Positions 46,501 to 61,500 of a DNA stretch of 64,000 nt are shown piece by piece. Each line of letters begins with the position of its first letter. Within the stretch, counting starts at the first letter, position 1. A program made the translations under genes and the position numbers. The notes beneath the pieces are model-generated. The model made no database searches. It saw nothing but the letters and a program-made list of their open reading frames with translations, and was not told the DNA's origin. The DNA is from Zoroaster sp. YZ-2022 (Eukaryota > Echinodermata > Asteroidea > Forcipulatida > Zoroasteridae). The DNA is taken from assembly GCA_029582265.1 (NCBI GenBank), contig CM055837.1, forward strand, positions 8,879,926 to 8,943,925, written 5' to 3'.

Positions 46501-49500
46501 TCTTGCTCATCGGACACAAGCAGCATGACACTAGAACTTGAGTCCGGAGAACTAGACCGCTATAGGCCACGACACACTCTACCACGACAGACAGTCCAAC
46601 AGTACCATACCTCTTTGAGCACTCGCTTGTTGAAGAACTGCTGAAGCTTCTCATTACAATAGTTGATACAGAACTGCTCGTAGCTGTTCAAGGTGAAGAA
46701 CTCAAAGCCGGCAATGTCCAAGACGCCGATGAAGGAGGAGGAAGTTTTGAAGGGGAAACCCTCGTTGACGCGTTGGACGATGCGATCAAAGAGGCGGGAA
46801 TAGATGGCCTTAGCCAGGGCATCTCTGGCATTGGAAGCCTGCTCTACATTCAAAGGAACCCTGAAATTAATCATTATCACAAGAAATATAAATAATTGTT
46901 TGAAGTGAAAATTAAATATTTACTAGAGTTTGAACCTGCGACCTCCAAATTAACGTGCCGGCACTCTACCAACAGAGTCATTTAGCCCTATATAGGCCCA
47001 AGGCCAAAAAACCAAGTCTTCGGTGTCTGGTCTCCACGTGCGTCGCCTCAGACCCGCACGGCGACATTTGTAATTTTCTTTTTTTTTGTGCTATGAAACA
47101 ATGTCCAATTGCAGCCAAAATTGCTGGATCGATTGGAATTCTGCCGTGCTGTGCTTTAAACGACTTTTTCACATAGGGGTATGAATGTTTGCCTGATTTG
47201 TGAGGCCTCTCTGAGCCACCATACTTTGTATATGGAAAATTTGGTCCCCGCGTATACATGTATCACATACTTCCCTGTTGGCAAAAAAAAAAGATGGGGG
47301 GGGAAAAAAAAAAGTGTGTCACCACACTGATTTTGAAGCCAACCGATGCCCAGAAACCGGAGACTTTTTTTGGGGGGTCTAATAACGTCTACCTATTTCA
47401 TCAATAGTTCTTCTATCTGTTCTTCAAAATAAACATAAGGTTAGCTTTAAAGGTAGATAAACATATCAACTGAATCCAATGGCCTCAAAAACTAACTGTA
47501 GATTGTAGAACCTAAACCTCTGGTGTTGGAGTTACATTATTTGTGGAACTACCTACAAGAAAGTGGATATTATTTTCTGCAGACACTTGAAAAAAAAACC
47601 CAGCATACGGTGCTTTATACAAAGGTCAGTGAAGGTCAAAAATCAAATGCATTTTTAAGAAAATGATCGCTTTGTTCCCCGCGGGAAGAGGAAAAGCAGG
47701 TCAAAAATTCAAAACGAGTTTTTGTTGGTACCAATCGATAGCAAATTGAGCAGGATTTCCTTTGAAACTATGCTAAAGAAATGAGTAACTGTTATGCAAT
47801 TGAATGATTGCAAAATTGAGATTTGTTGCTTTCCATGGTGAAAAGGATAAGTGAAGACTGTTTAATAATAATAATTTAGACGTATATAGCGCATGTATCC
47901 ACCAAACTGGTGCTCAAGGCGCATTACATCATTACCCCTGCTCATCAGGCTCATAAATCATTCCTGAAACCAACTCTGCTCCCTGGGGAGTATACAGCTC
48001 AATTGCTGCCATTACAGTGCATATAGGGCTAATCAAACATAACAACCAACTCTGCTCTCACAGATACCCATTTAGTCCTGGGTGGAGAGAAGCAATTATG
48101 GTAAAGTGTCTTGCTCAAGGACACAAGCACCACGGTGGCAGTCGGGATTCGAACCTACATTCTGACGACTCAGCCATCAGAACACAAATCCGATGCACTA
48201 AACCGCTCGACCATGGCACTCCATTATTGACTTTTATCTGTTTGCGGAAATTGTTAAATTCTCCTGAAGACGATCAGAGCATACTGATCGAAATGTCGAG
48301 TTGTAACCGCCAGTTCTTTTCAGAACTAATTACTAATCAGTCTTTACTGATTGCAAAATTACAAACCTTATTTTTGCAGGATCTCTTACGAGCAGATGAT
48401 CCTTAGTGCTAACTGCTAATGCTTACAACCTTCTACCAGTAAAACATTGAAGTGATGACGTAGTATGATTATAAACGGAACATACATCCTTCAACACAAT
48501 GTATGGTGACAAGACTTGTGCACTTACTTGATGAGTGAGCCACGATGCCCTCCCTTGGACGTCTGCATGATACGGCACGTAAGTGATTCCCTGAGTTCGT
48601 TGACCGGTACAGAGAATAAATCCGCAGTCAGGGTTAAATCCGCTTTGGCTTCCTCTGGTATAAAGCAACCGCCTGGGGTAACAGATAAAAGTCTGATTTA
48701 AAGTATAACTTTATCATGGTGCTGCAATTTTGGTCAGATTCACTGGGGATTAACCTTACTTCACATGGAGGCGACTCCGATCCACTAAATTTCCAATATG
48801 TTCTTCACCAACCTTTAAAGCATACAAGCCACTGTTGTCCTTTCCAAGTAATCTTACAAAATCAACCCAGTGCCACCCAAGGCCACTGTAAATAAGACCA
48901 TCTCCGATTACATACTCAACGCACACTGAAGGCCATTACAAACCAGTCTTTAGTGGTTTTGTATAGGTGTATTTACAGTCAAAATACATGGTCAGGTTTA
49001 CAGCTGGTTGTAGCTGGTTGTTTGAACATATTAGTATGGCCTGCAATGTATCAATGGGAGACCACTTTACCCTGCAATCTCAGTGGTGTGACAGTGCACA
49101 CAAGGGTAACCATATGAGGCCACTGGCAACAACTGCAACAGCTTGGAGTGGCCTGAATGGGTTGTTTCAAAAATTGCACTGATTGCAAGAGGGTTAAAGG
49201 TACTAATATCTAAATATGTGACACACAAAATCACTTGTTTACAAGAGAGACCTCAAAGGTCAAACTGTGATCGGCAAAAGCTGTGTAGAAGTCTATGACC
49301 GACACCATCAGATCTCTAATTTTGTTTTGGTTTAAGGTTTTTATTTACTTTTTTTTTTTTCAGAGAGACAATCCATCTGAAATCTTGTTTTGTGGAGATC
49401 TAAGTATATAACATGTAACAAACTGCACATATAAACATACACACTTTCTGCCTGCCATGAAATTGCCCAGACACTCAAGGACACTCCCAGTGTTAACATA

Positions 49501-52500
49501 TATGTGACATGGTCTATACATTACAAGACTAGCTGGTTTTCCTTCCACTGGCTCTCAGCTCTCTGTCATGTAGATTTGCATCTGTGGTATGGGAAGGGGG
49601 ACATGACTTAATTACGCAGTTATCTCCGTTTTATTACTGGAGCACATATTGAAACAAAATATTTCCATGGTGTTGGTTGAAACTGCCAGATTACACCGTC
49701 ATTTACCTTGAGTTCCGTCGGAGAGTTGAAAGTTGACATTCCCAAGATGCATCACTCCGGCCACCACGCGGAATATATTCATCTTCTCTTTGTCTGCCAA
49801 GCCTATCTTCTTCATAGCACCTTCTACGCGTGCGTACCCGTTGTAGTCGTCCAGGTGAATATCGTAAAGACCACCGTGTTTCTTGTACTAAAAGATCAAA
49901 TATGAGCAACCGTCAGAAATAATATTAATGGTCTTTAACCCTCCTATAGGTTTAACACTCAAAGACACTCAAAATTTGTATGTCTCTCTTAACCCAATGA
50001 CTTTGTGCAGTGCACTCAAATACATGCAAGCACATGTGGCTGTGATAGGAGGTCAAACCCAAAGACACTCAAAATTTGTATGTAACTCCCAACCCATTGA
50101 CTTTGTGCAGTGCACAAAGGTCAAACCAAAACCACTGACAGTACATACACAGCTCTGTGTGACTCTGGTTTGACCTACCAATTGGCAATGCAACCAAAAA
50201 TACTCAAGTGAGTGTCTGTGGGTGCCGTGCTAACTGGGCCAAATTTCAGCCTGGGCATAGGAGGGTTAATACAAAATATTGATTAAGTGCACATTTTGAA
50301 ACAACCCATTCAGGCCGCTCCAAGCTGTTGCAGTTGTTGCCAGTGGCCTCCTATGGTTACCCTTCTGTGCACTGTCACACCACTGAGATTGCAGGGTAAA
50401 GTGGTCTCCCATTGATACATTGCAGGCCATACTAATATGTTCAAACAACCAGCTACAACCAGATGTAAACCTGACCATGTATTTTGACTGTAAATACACC
50501 TATACAAAACCACTAAAACTGTGGTTTGTAATGGCCTTCAGTGTGTGTTGAGTGCATCAGAGATGGTCTCATTTACAGTGGCCTTGGGTGGCACTGGGTT
50601 GATTTTGTAAGATTACTTGGAAAGGACAACAGTGGCTTGTATGCACTAAAGGTTGGTGAAGAACATATTGGAAATTTAGTGGATCGGAGTGGCCTCAATG
50701 TGAAGTTGGGTTTTAATAAATCTGCTTTATAAAACTACATATAATTCATATGAGTAAAATAAATATAGAGCAATGGTGCTTATTTTTATACATGTTGCTA
50801 TCAATGTTTGCATTGGACCTGTATGGATGCCATTTTAAAGCTCCTATGCACTATTGGTAATTCTGTAATAAAATATCGAAAATGCACTCCGAGTTTGTTA
50901 TATTTATTCTAATTTGAAATCCCTGCCGCATGAAATCGAAAAATTCAGTTGAAAACTCATTTGTTTATTAATTTTACTTGAATAGTAGCACCCCCCGACA
51001 GAAAGATTTCAACGTTTTTTGATACCACCATCAAATTTTATAAATAAAATGTTTTATTTCAGAATACAAATACAGGGGTGTGATTTGACAAAAGTAAACA
51101 AAAATCCTGAAAAATGGGTAGCGGGCCTGGGTCTCCCTTTGGTCGAGAGGACAAAGCCCCCTGAACCTCCTGTGGGTAGCAGGCCTGGGTCTCCCTTTGG
51201 TCTAGAGGACAAAGCCCCCTGAACCTCCTGTGGGTAGCGGGCTTGGGTCTCCCTTTGGTCTAGAGGACAAAGCCCCCTGAACCTCCTGGATGTTTAATTT
51301 TGGAAGATTTACAGACTCTCCACATCCCCACAAACAAGAAACTCGAGGTTTGGACAACAATACAGGCTACTTCTTTCTTTCCTTGGTGGCTACGTCTCTT
51401 CTTTCAAGAAGATTTTGAGGCAAAGTAAAAAACATCCTGAAATCAGGAAAAATCCTGACAAATCACATGCCTGACAAATAGTGTACAGGGGCTTCAAAGA
51501 GGTGTTTCCAATGTGCAGATTTATACATTTAATCAAATTCATCAGGGTCCTCAGAACCTGTCCATATTGAATAAATTTGAATATGCACTTGCCACTGACA
51601 TTAGTAAGTGCACCAGACAAAATATCAAAGGTTACACTATGAACACAAGGCTTACTGATGACACATTTGCACCTTGCAACTAAATACATGAAGGAACATT
51701 TATAATGTTGGCAAAACTGTCTTTTCTAGTATGCTAACTCTCATTGAATCAAGACATAAAACAACCAACCTGTCAAAGTTTCAGCTTATTATGTTGTGTA
51801 GTTAAACCAAAAAAAATAGTGAAATACTTCCACAAAGATTGATACCAACAAGAGCTTTACACCAAATAAATTTTACATTAAAATTTGACTATTCTGTTAC
51901 TTTTTAATTCTGTACCTTATCTTAACCCTCCTACAATCAGTGCAATTTTTGAAACCCATTCAGGCCACTCCAAGCCATTAGCTGTTGCCAGTGGCCTCCT
52001 ATGGTTACCCTTCTGTGCACTGTCACACCACTGAGATTGCAGGGTAAAGTGGTCTCCCATCGATACATTGCAGGCCATACTAATATGTTCAAACATTTAC
52101 AGTGGCCTTGGGTGGCACACAGTTGATTAAGATTACTTGGAAAGGACAGCAGGCTTGTACATGTATGTACTGAAGGTTGCTTAAGAACAGAATTTAGTGG
52201 TTGGGAGTGGCCTCCATGTGTAGGAGGGTTAATGCATGTACATGTACAATAACATTCCATGCAAATGTTTTACATGTGCTGAGGTAGTGCAATGTGATTT
52301 TATTTGATCCAACAGTATTTTGTAAGTAGAGTTGTTCCATGGATTGATCAATGTTGACCATGCCTTTACATGTACGTTAACACAGTAAATTGATATACAA
52401 CCAGTGAAGAGACGGGTTTTGCAAGTTTATTTCTTAACAAATTAATTTTTTAATTAACTTTTTTTTTCTGGCATGTTAAAAAAAAAAAATTCTTGGCCTT

Positions 52501-55500
52501 ACAACAATTTCAACAAAGATCATTTGTGAGTTTCGTTTTCTGGCCATCTGTGGATAATAATGGTTACAGGATGTTCAATCAAGGACAACTCAATCTCTAT
52601 ACATAGAAATCCGAATCACAGAAACACAAAACTGATTGCATAATTTCGGCTGTGAAAGCCAACAAACCTGCGTGATTCCCTAACCATCCCAAATCCTTCA
52701 TAATCAACCATAAACTCATATCGGTGAACGATTGACGTCGTTACCAGCGATGAGTTATAAAGGGGGTTAGGGTTTAAAGTAGCATCGGAGATTATCAACT
52801 GGCATAGCAAAACCCCAATTTGTGGCTACCAGTTGGCATACAGGTTGGATTCAATCAAATGAAATCTGGCAACTATCTTGTTGCAAAAAAACAACAACAA
52901 AATGGGGAAGACTATAGACGATCCATTAAGTCCCGCCCACCATAGTAACTGCCTAGCAACGGCACACACGAGCCTCACCCCTCAAGACGCAAACACGTCC
53001 CATACATACATAATGGCCGCTTGTTTACATGTTTCATTGACCTGATACAGCTATTTTAACATGTCAGACTTTTGGACGCGTACTCATAGCTTTGGGGCTT
53101 AACTGATCAGTCTATTACATCGTTCTGGCATTTTGCCTTTTGACAATTTTTTTTTTTTTTTAGATGTAGGCAAGATGCTTGACATGTAAATTAAGGCTTA
53201 CGAAGTGTTCACCGAGTGCTAGGTGAGATGATCTTTTATTGTGCTTTAATTACTAGACCACAGACATGCAAGGGACTGTTAATATGATTCTTACCCCCAT
53301 GGTCACATCAGGAAAAACGGATAACATTATACCAGAGAGAAAGGCACAGATGAAGACAGATTAAAAGCAAGAATAAGTATAAATGAATTATACATCAGGC
53401 CTGGAATTTCACATAGGTTGCCCTGGTCTTGGTGCCCCCTAAAAATGTTCCCATAGACATTCAGATATTCCAATGGAAGTGCCCTTTACTCAGGAAAAGT
53501 GACCTTGCCCTTATTAGAATGAAAGTCAAGGCCTGATGTTGTAGATGGTGCTAACCATTCATGGTGCCCCTTCAAAATGCTCCCATAGACATTCAGATAT
53601 TCCAATGGAAGTGGCCTTTACTCAGGAAAAGTGACCTTGCCCTTATTAGAATGAAAGTCAAGGCCTGATGTTGTAGATGGTGCTAACCATTCATGGTGCC
53701 CCTTCAAAATGCTCCCATAGACATTCAGATATTCCAATGGAAGTGGCCTTTACTCAGGAAAAGTGACCTTGCCCTTATTAGAATGAAAGTCAAGGCCTGA
53801 TGTTGTAGATGGTGCTAACCATTCATGGTGCCCCTTCAAAATGCTCCCATAGACATTCTGATATTCCAATGGAAGTGCCCTTTACTCAGGAAAAGTGACC
53901 TTGCCCTTATCACAGTGAAAGTCAAGTCCTGAAGTTGTAGATGGTGCTAACCATTCATGGTGCCCCTTCAAAATGCTCCCATAGACATTCTGATATTCTA
54001 ATGGAAGTGGCCTTGCCCCTACAAAAATTCCAGGCCTGAAACATCACATCTGTATTTAAAGACATTTTTGAACAGAGAAATTTGTGGTTAGCAATGGCAT
54101 TCCTCTTGATCGTTGAACCAATTTTTTAATATTCACAAAGTGGCCAAAGCCTGCTCAACGCTGGTTCATACTTCACTCGAATGTGAAAACGAAGAGAAAT
54201 TACTGTGAAATCGCGCTATTTCACCATAGTTGACGTCCTAATGTTTGCTTTGCTTTTGCATAATGTATAAATTGGCTTTCAGTCAGGTGCAGTCACCATT
54301 ACGGTGTCCTGACAGTACCCAGTAGCATATCTTGTTTATGTGTCAGCTAGCCTGCTGCATCAACCGTTTTTCTTTCCGAGATGCCATTTGACCTGACACC
54401 TCTTGTAAATGATAACAGTTCAAGTCCCATGCATGCACTAGGGACACATGCTTAGAAGCTTTGATTTTTATTTAAAGGGAGTGTCATCATGATCAGAGCA
54501 GACTTTCAACAGGGCATGGAATCGGTGTCCTAGTTTAAGATGAACACAATGACTGCAAATTACAATGACTGCAGCCACTGCCGTCGTACCCCTCCAAGAT
54601 GGCCATAATGCCCCTTTAGTTGGCCTTGAAATTTTGAGGAAGCCATGGCCAAAGCGGCCATGCCCTCTCAATCCTTAAGGTCGATGCCTGTCATGTGGTG
54701 TATTATTTTCAGTCACTGAGTTAATCTAAAACTAGCACTCTGATTCCATGCCCTGCTGATCATGATGATATTGTCCCTTTAATGGGTCCCTCAATGGTAA
54801 TACTCCTCTTCAAATATGTATCTTGAATGTACTCTGTATTAATTTGTTTTATTGTGGAAATAAATGAACCTTGAAGCGCCTTATCCCGTGATGCACCTTG
54901 AAGCGCCTTATCCTGTCAAGCGCCTTATCCTGTGATGCGCCTTGAAGCGCCTTATCCCGTGATCGCCTTGAAGCACCTCATCCTGTGATGCGCCTTGAAG
55001 CGCCTTATCCCGTGATGCGCCTTGAAGCGCCTTATCCCGTGATGCGCCTTAAAGTGCCTTATCCCGTGATGCACCTTGAAGCGCCTTATTGCAGGGAAGC
55101 TAAACTCATCATCTTCTTGTGGATGCATGCATGTGGAATACAATGCCATGGACTGGGTTAACTGCAGGCTGGCACACTTGAAGGTAAAATACTGCTGTAA
55201 GTTCTAGTTGAAGTCTCAACAGAAAGGAAAAATAACAGACAATGAAGAAGTTCTGAGCTCCTGTAGACAGCAATGCGAAAACCGAATTTTTTGTTTACTC
55301 TTTGAATATAAAGTTACCATGGTAACATACCTGTTTGCTCTTCCGGTCGTCTGGCAAGTTCTTGCTTGTTTCTTTGTTGGTGAAATACATTGTGTTGCCG
55401 TTCTTCAGGTACTGTGTAAAGAGAAATGAAAATTCAGGGAAATGACACATTTGACGTTACAATTCCAATCCATCCCCTCAGCCGCAAAGGTCTCCCCAGG

Positions 55501-58500
55501 GAGCTGAGAAAGTTTATGGAATGATATTTTCCCAGTGTAAAGGAACAAAAACAAAGTGCCTACGTGATTTACAAGATAGACGGCGTAATATGTCCTCAAT
55601 AGTGTAAACCAGTGATACCTGCGGTCAATTTCATACAGATGCTAAGCACACAAAGTTTCTGAGCACAGAAAAGTTATGCTTAGCAAAAACAGGTTACCAG
55701 CCAAATTATCACGTAATCCATAGTGCTTCAGGCAGGCTCTAAGCTTAACCCTCCTACAATCGGTGAAATTTTTGAAACAACCCATTCAGGCCACTCCAAG
55801 CCACTGCTATGGTAGGCAGTTGCTCCTCATAGCTATACTGCATAGTAACATAATGCCTCATATGTCTGTTGGTTTTAGTGGTTTGTGATTGACATATTGC
55901 AGGGCATATTACTTTGTTCCAGACTCAGTGGCTGGTGGTAGGTTACTATGGAGAGTCTGTGTTTACAAAATAACTGCTGAAAATCCCAATGGATGATGGA
56001 GGGTTGGTATGGTTTATTGGTCTCAGTGGCTGATGGTGATTTATTATTGGGAGTTTGTTTACAGTATAACCTGCTGAAAATAAGGTCAACTGTGGTATAC
56101 ATGTGTCTTTTGGAGATTACTTCAAAGGGTCAGTGTGGCTTATATGCACAAACAATGTGTGTACAACACATTGGAGATTTAGTGGTTTACAGTGGCCTCA
56201 ATGTGTAGGATGGTTAAAGGGGCAATATCATCATGATAAACAGGGCATGGAATCGGAGTGCTAGGCTTAGATTAACTGAAAATAATACCCCACATGATAA
56301 GGTCATATTACTGTTGCTGCTGCATAAATGAGCCAGTAATATGCAGTCACTGTGTTCCTCTTAAAGTACAGACACTGATTCCATGCCCTGCTGAAAGTCT
56401 GCTCTGATCATGATGATACTGTCCCTTTATGTTTGCTTAGTTGATCAATTCGCTAAGCAATATATTCTGTTCAGAAGCTCTATAAAATTAGGCTCTGCTA
56501 TATATCCATCCACAAATGATGCATGTACATGACAAAACGTTGTCATACCCCCCCCCCTCAAAAAAAGAATAATCAATTCACCGACATTTGAGACTGACCT
56601 GGAAGTCATCTGGCGTCTTAATGCCGAGCTGTTTGCGTACGTTGTCTGGCGCCCCCGCACACAGGTAGTAGAAGATGTGATAGTTGCGTTCTTCGCCGTT
56701 CTGCCAGATGACGCGGGGTTTCTCCAGGAGGTAATGGGAGACGTAGCCACCGACAACAGCAAACTGCAACAATGTTCATACATATTAGATCAGACACGGA
56801 TGAGGATTTAAAAAGGATCAATTTATGTGACTCAAAACCTGTCGTAAGCCCCAGAAACAACAAAATAATTCTATGCATTTCAAGCTTTCCATGGACCTGC
56901 ATGGAAGAAATTCGTGATATCTATGCAGTGCGGTAACGGGCCGTTTTTATACCTTGTCACTGAAGTGCATCTCAACAAACTTGCCGAAGCGACTGCTGTT
57001 GTTGTTCCTCATGGTCTTAGCGTTACCGAATGCCTCAAGGAGAGGGTTAGCCTCCACGATGCGCTGCTCTATAGTGCCGGCCCCTTGCCCATGACTCTCT
57101 GTTAGGTACCTGGTATAGGAAGTTAATGGGCAGCTTATAATCCATGTACCATGAGTAATTTCATTCAAGGGAAGGTACAACACTGATAATGACCAGATTA
57201 TCAAATAAACCAAGTATTATCTAAAACCTTACTTGGTGTAAAGGTAGAACAAGCATCAATCATCCTGGGAAATGTTTGTGTCTGAAGTTTTTCATTTCAT
57301 TCATATTTATTTCCATTTAAAAATTCTCACAGTATTGTAAGTCACAGTATACAGACAATAGAGTGTCGTGGCCGAGCGCACCGAACTCAAGTTCTGGTGT
57401 TGCCAGCAGCAGGGTGTGGGTTCGAGCCCCGGTCGTGACACTTGTGTCCTTGAGCAAGGTACTTAACCATAATTGCTTCGTCCTTCGGATGGGACGTAAA
57501 GCCGTAGGTCCCGTGTGTTGTGTAATGCACGTAAAAGAATGCGCCTTGAGCACCACTTAGTTGGTGGATACGTGCGCTATATAAGTCCACACATTATTAT
57601 TATTATTATTAATAGTACTAATAAATCAGTGTACAAATAAACACAATTACCATCTCTGCCCTCACAGGTTCCCATTTATACCCCTGGGTGAAGAGAAGCA
57701 ATTACAGTAAAGTGTCTTGCTCAGGGACACACAAGCACCACGGTCGCATATTGGTTTTTATAGTTATCGTCAGGCGCATTTTCGTAAACGTAATCAAACT
57801 AATCCCCAGGGAGTTTAATTGGGCTCTTCGGGAGAAAAAATTCTCGAAATCGAGGTTTGCCTATTATTACTAATGATTCCCTTACCTTAAGATATACTTG
57901 GTTGACTCAGTCTTGCCGGCTCCCGATTCCCCACTCACAATAATGGACTGACTTTGTTTCGTCACTCTCATGTCACGGAATGCCTTGTCAGCTGAAAGTT
58001 GGCAATTGCAAAATTGGTAATACTTGCTTTTTTGATGTTTTTCTCATGTAAGATGCTCGACCACTGAGCTTACCCGATGGCAGGCCAGCTAGAATCCTAT
58101 ATTGCAGCAGGTACTGCAATTTGCATTAATCAGGTGTGTGACTTGACAAAAATAAAAAATCCTGAAAAAATGGGTAGCGGGCCTGGGTCTCGGTGTTAGG
58201 GCCTGGGCGGCAGTGTTTGACTTTTAAATGCACTAGATATACCATGGAGTGTGTGTCAAAATTTTTACTAATTTTGACCCTTATAGTTATAGAAGGGTTA
58301 GTGATACAATACGTGGATTCAACTTACCAATGGCAAAGACATGTGGCGGTAGCACACCGAGGGATTTCCCATTGTAGCGTCCGATGACATCAATAGCATA
58401 CAGACTCTTCATCTCCTTGTATGGGTTCACGGCAATCAGAATATTGGCCACGTAGCTCTGTCACAAATGCAACCAAATTTCAGGTCATACATGTACTGGT

Positions 58501-61500
58501 TATGATGAAGATTCTGGTACGAATGTCCGTATTTGACTTGCTTCTCATTCCAGTGAATTGTGAATGATGGAGTTATGATCAGATTAACAAACCGTGTCAC
58601 GGTAAATATGCGCCATGTTTTTGATGGAGCCAAATTGTTGATTTCGAACACTCGTTGCCATCTGCGACCCGGCGCTCTGACTTCACGTGCCCTCCAGACG
58701 TGTGCGTGAAATTCGAGTGCTGGGTTCACAGACAGCAATGAGTGTTCAAAATCCACAATTTTGCTCCGACAAAAACATGGCGCATATTACCGTGACATTG
58801 TTTATTCCTCCTTACTCTTGTATTTACTTTTTTCAAATGTGATAACCACCCCCCCGGCTCATTCCAAAACCAGGTATTTCAAGCTAAGATCAATCATGCT
58901 TTCGCTCATGTCTATCCGTAGATCTTTCTCTTTAAAACCCTCCTGTTGCTCGATCATTCGATATCATTAAAATGGTTTAGAATGATAAAGGTACTATGTC
59001 AGTGTGTGTGTGTAATGCTTGCCAAATGGTACTGTGTGGTGAATGCATCTAAACTGTACATGGTACTGTTATCTACACTGCTTATCCACCATTCATAAAC
59101 AGACAGTTGTCAAATAGTACTATGTGGTGAATGCATCTAAACTGTACATGGTACTGTTATCTACATAGCTTGTCCACCATTCATAAACAGACAGCTGTCA
59201 AACGGTACTGTGTGGTGAATGCATCTAACCTGTACACGGTACTGTTATCTACACAGCTAATCCACCATTCATAAACAGACAGTTGGCAAATGGTTTGGTG
59301 AATGCATTTAAACTGCACATGGTACTGTTTTCTACACAGCTAATCCACCATTCATAAACGACGCTTGTCAAATGGTACTGTGTGGTGAATGCATCTTAGC
59401 TGTACATGGTACTGTTATCTACACTGCTTATCCACCATTCATAAACAGACAATTGTCTTGTTTTGAATGGTCAGTCAACTCACTTGAAATTGTACCCAAA
59501 GTATGAGGGCTAATTTAAGCCACACATGTATTTTCATCATTTTCAATTAAACAAAAATAAGAAAATATGCGAGGTCCACAAAGGTTCTGTAAACTTGCAA
59601 GTCACACATGCAAATATACTTCGGCAAAACGGACATGACCAAATCTTGAAATGCCTTAGTTTTACAACAGTAAAAAATAATCAGTCAATATAAACCGAAC
59701 AGTTATTCCATAATCTACATGCTCTTGTTAAACATGGAAGACATACAAGACAAAGAAAATAACAGCAGCAGTAACCAAACCGATTTAGGGGGAAACATTT
59801 GGGTAAATGTACACACACATGGATGTGCATGCATGTTGACAAATATGGCACATTCATGTTTTTGTGTATAATCATCCCATGCGCCGATTCCTTTAGGACT
59901 GGAGTGGAACAACGAGGAACTCATACATCAGCGGATCCTAGGGGCAGGTGGAAAAGGGGGAATATAAATCACTGTGCAAGTAAATTTACGATACAATTTT
60001 TATTGTGCCCCCGCCCCTTTTTGGGACCCTGGATCCAACCCTGAACTCATGTGCATGCTTGGATGTTGGATCATTTGCTTACAGATGCATATTCAGTTCC
60101 AATTTTTAAAAATTTAAAAACTATTTTTTTTTGGGGGGGGGGGGTTTAATCAGTACGCTGCTCTTTTTCTAACAGAACGAAAGAAAATTACTTTCAAATA
60201 TGTCATTTCACAAAATAATTGTCACAGAGTGATAAATTCATTGCTTGTCAAAGAACAGCACCTATGAAACAGTTTTACAATGCTCTTTTCCAAGCACAAT
60301 CTCAAAATATTTTTTTAAATTTTTTTTATTTCTTGGATAATACAAATTTACTTAGTGATTCAAGGCCAAAAACGTCTCCGGTTTCTGGTCATCGGTCGGC
60401 TTCAAAATCGGTAATCTTTTTTGGGGGCCAACAAGGAAATACGTGATACATGTATACGCGGGGACCAAATTATGGTAGCTAAGAGAGGCCTCACAAATCG
60501 GGCAAACGTTCATACCCCTAGGTGAAAAAAATCATTTAAAACACAGCACGGCAGAATTCCAATCAATCCAGCAATTTTGGCTGCAATTTGACATCGTTTC
60601 ATAGCAACAACAAAAAAAGAAAATTTAAAATGCTGACGTGCGGGACTGAGGCAACGTACGTGGAGACCAGAAACCAGAGACTTTTTTTCACATCATGACA
60701 AATTTATATTTTGTCAAATAATGGCACCCAATAAAATAATGGCACCCAATAAAATAATGGCACCCAATAAAATAATGGCACCCAATAAAATAATGCTTCA
60801 GTCGATTATTTTGGAAAATGTCTCATTTGAAAGTGATTAACTACCCTTTTGGAGGGAAAAATAAAGAGTTAAAAAAACAAACTTGTTGTATAAGTAAAAC
60901 ATTGAATAGACATCTTTAAACCTGCACATATTTATAGGTACACATAGCTATCCACGAGCATAAACTGTTACGGGTAAGTAGGCTCTGATCAAACTTAAAG
61001 TGGTTAGTTTCATGAATTTATAATAAGGCTGACAATTAACAAGAGTCTTCATGCAAAAGAAAATCATGAGGCCGTTAAATTCCATTCATAGAAACGAGCA
61101 AATCAATTCGGATTTTAAATAAAAATAAAAAAATCACATGTCAGGCAGAGTGGACATAAAATGTTTACAGACATACATCGAGATCTCAAAACTTATTTCA
61201 GCTGCTTGCGATGGGTCCCTGTAATGAATGAAAATGTGAATGGCTAAAAATCAACAACTACTCCAAATGTTGAAATCAACACCAATCTTCAACTCAATAC
61301 AAATTTCTTTTAATTGACCCTAACCACCCCAAATCCTGCAAAATCCTCCAAGGGGCACTTTTTGGGGCAAAATTACTACCTGGCAAGAAGTACAGGCCAT
61401 AAGTGCTGAATATGAAAAATCAACGAAAAAGCATGGTGCATTTTGAAGATAAGGGCATGTTTCCAAAAGTGCACTGATGGATTTTGGAGGATTCAAGAAG

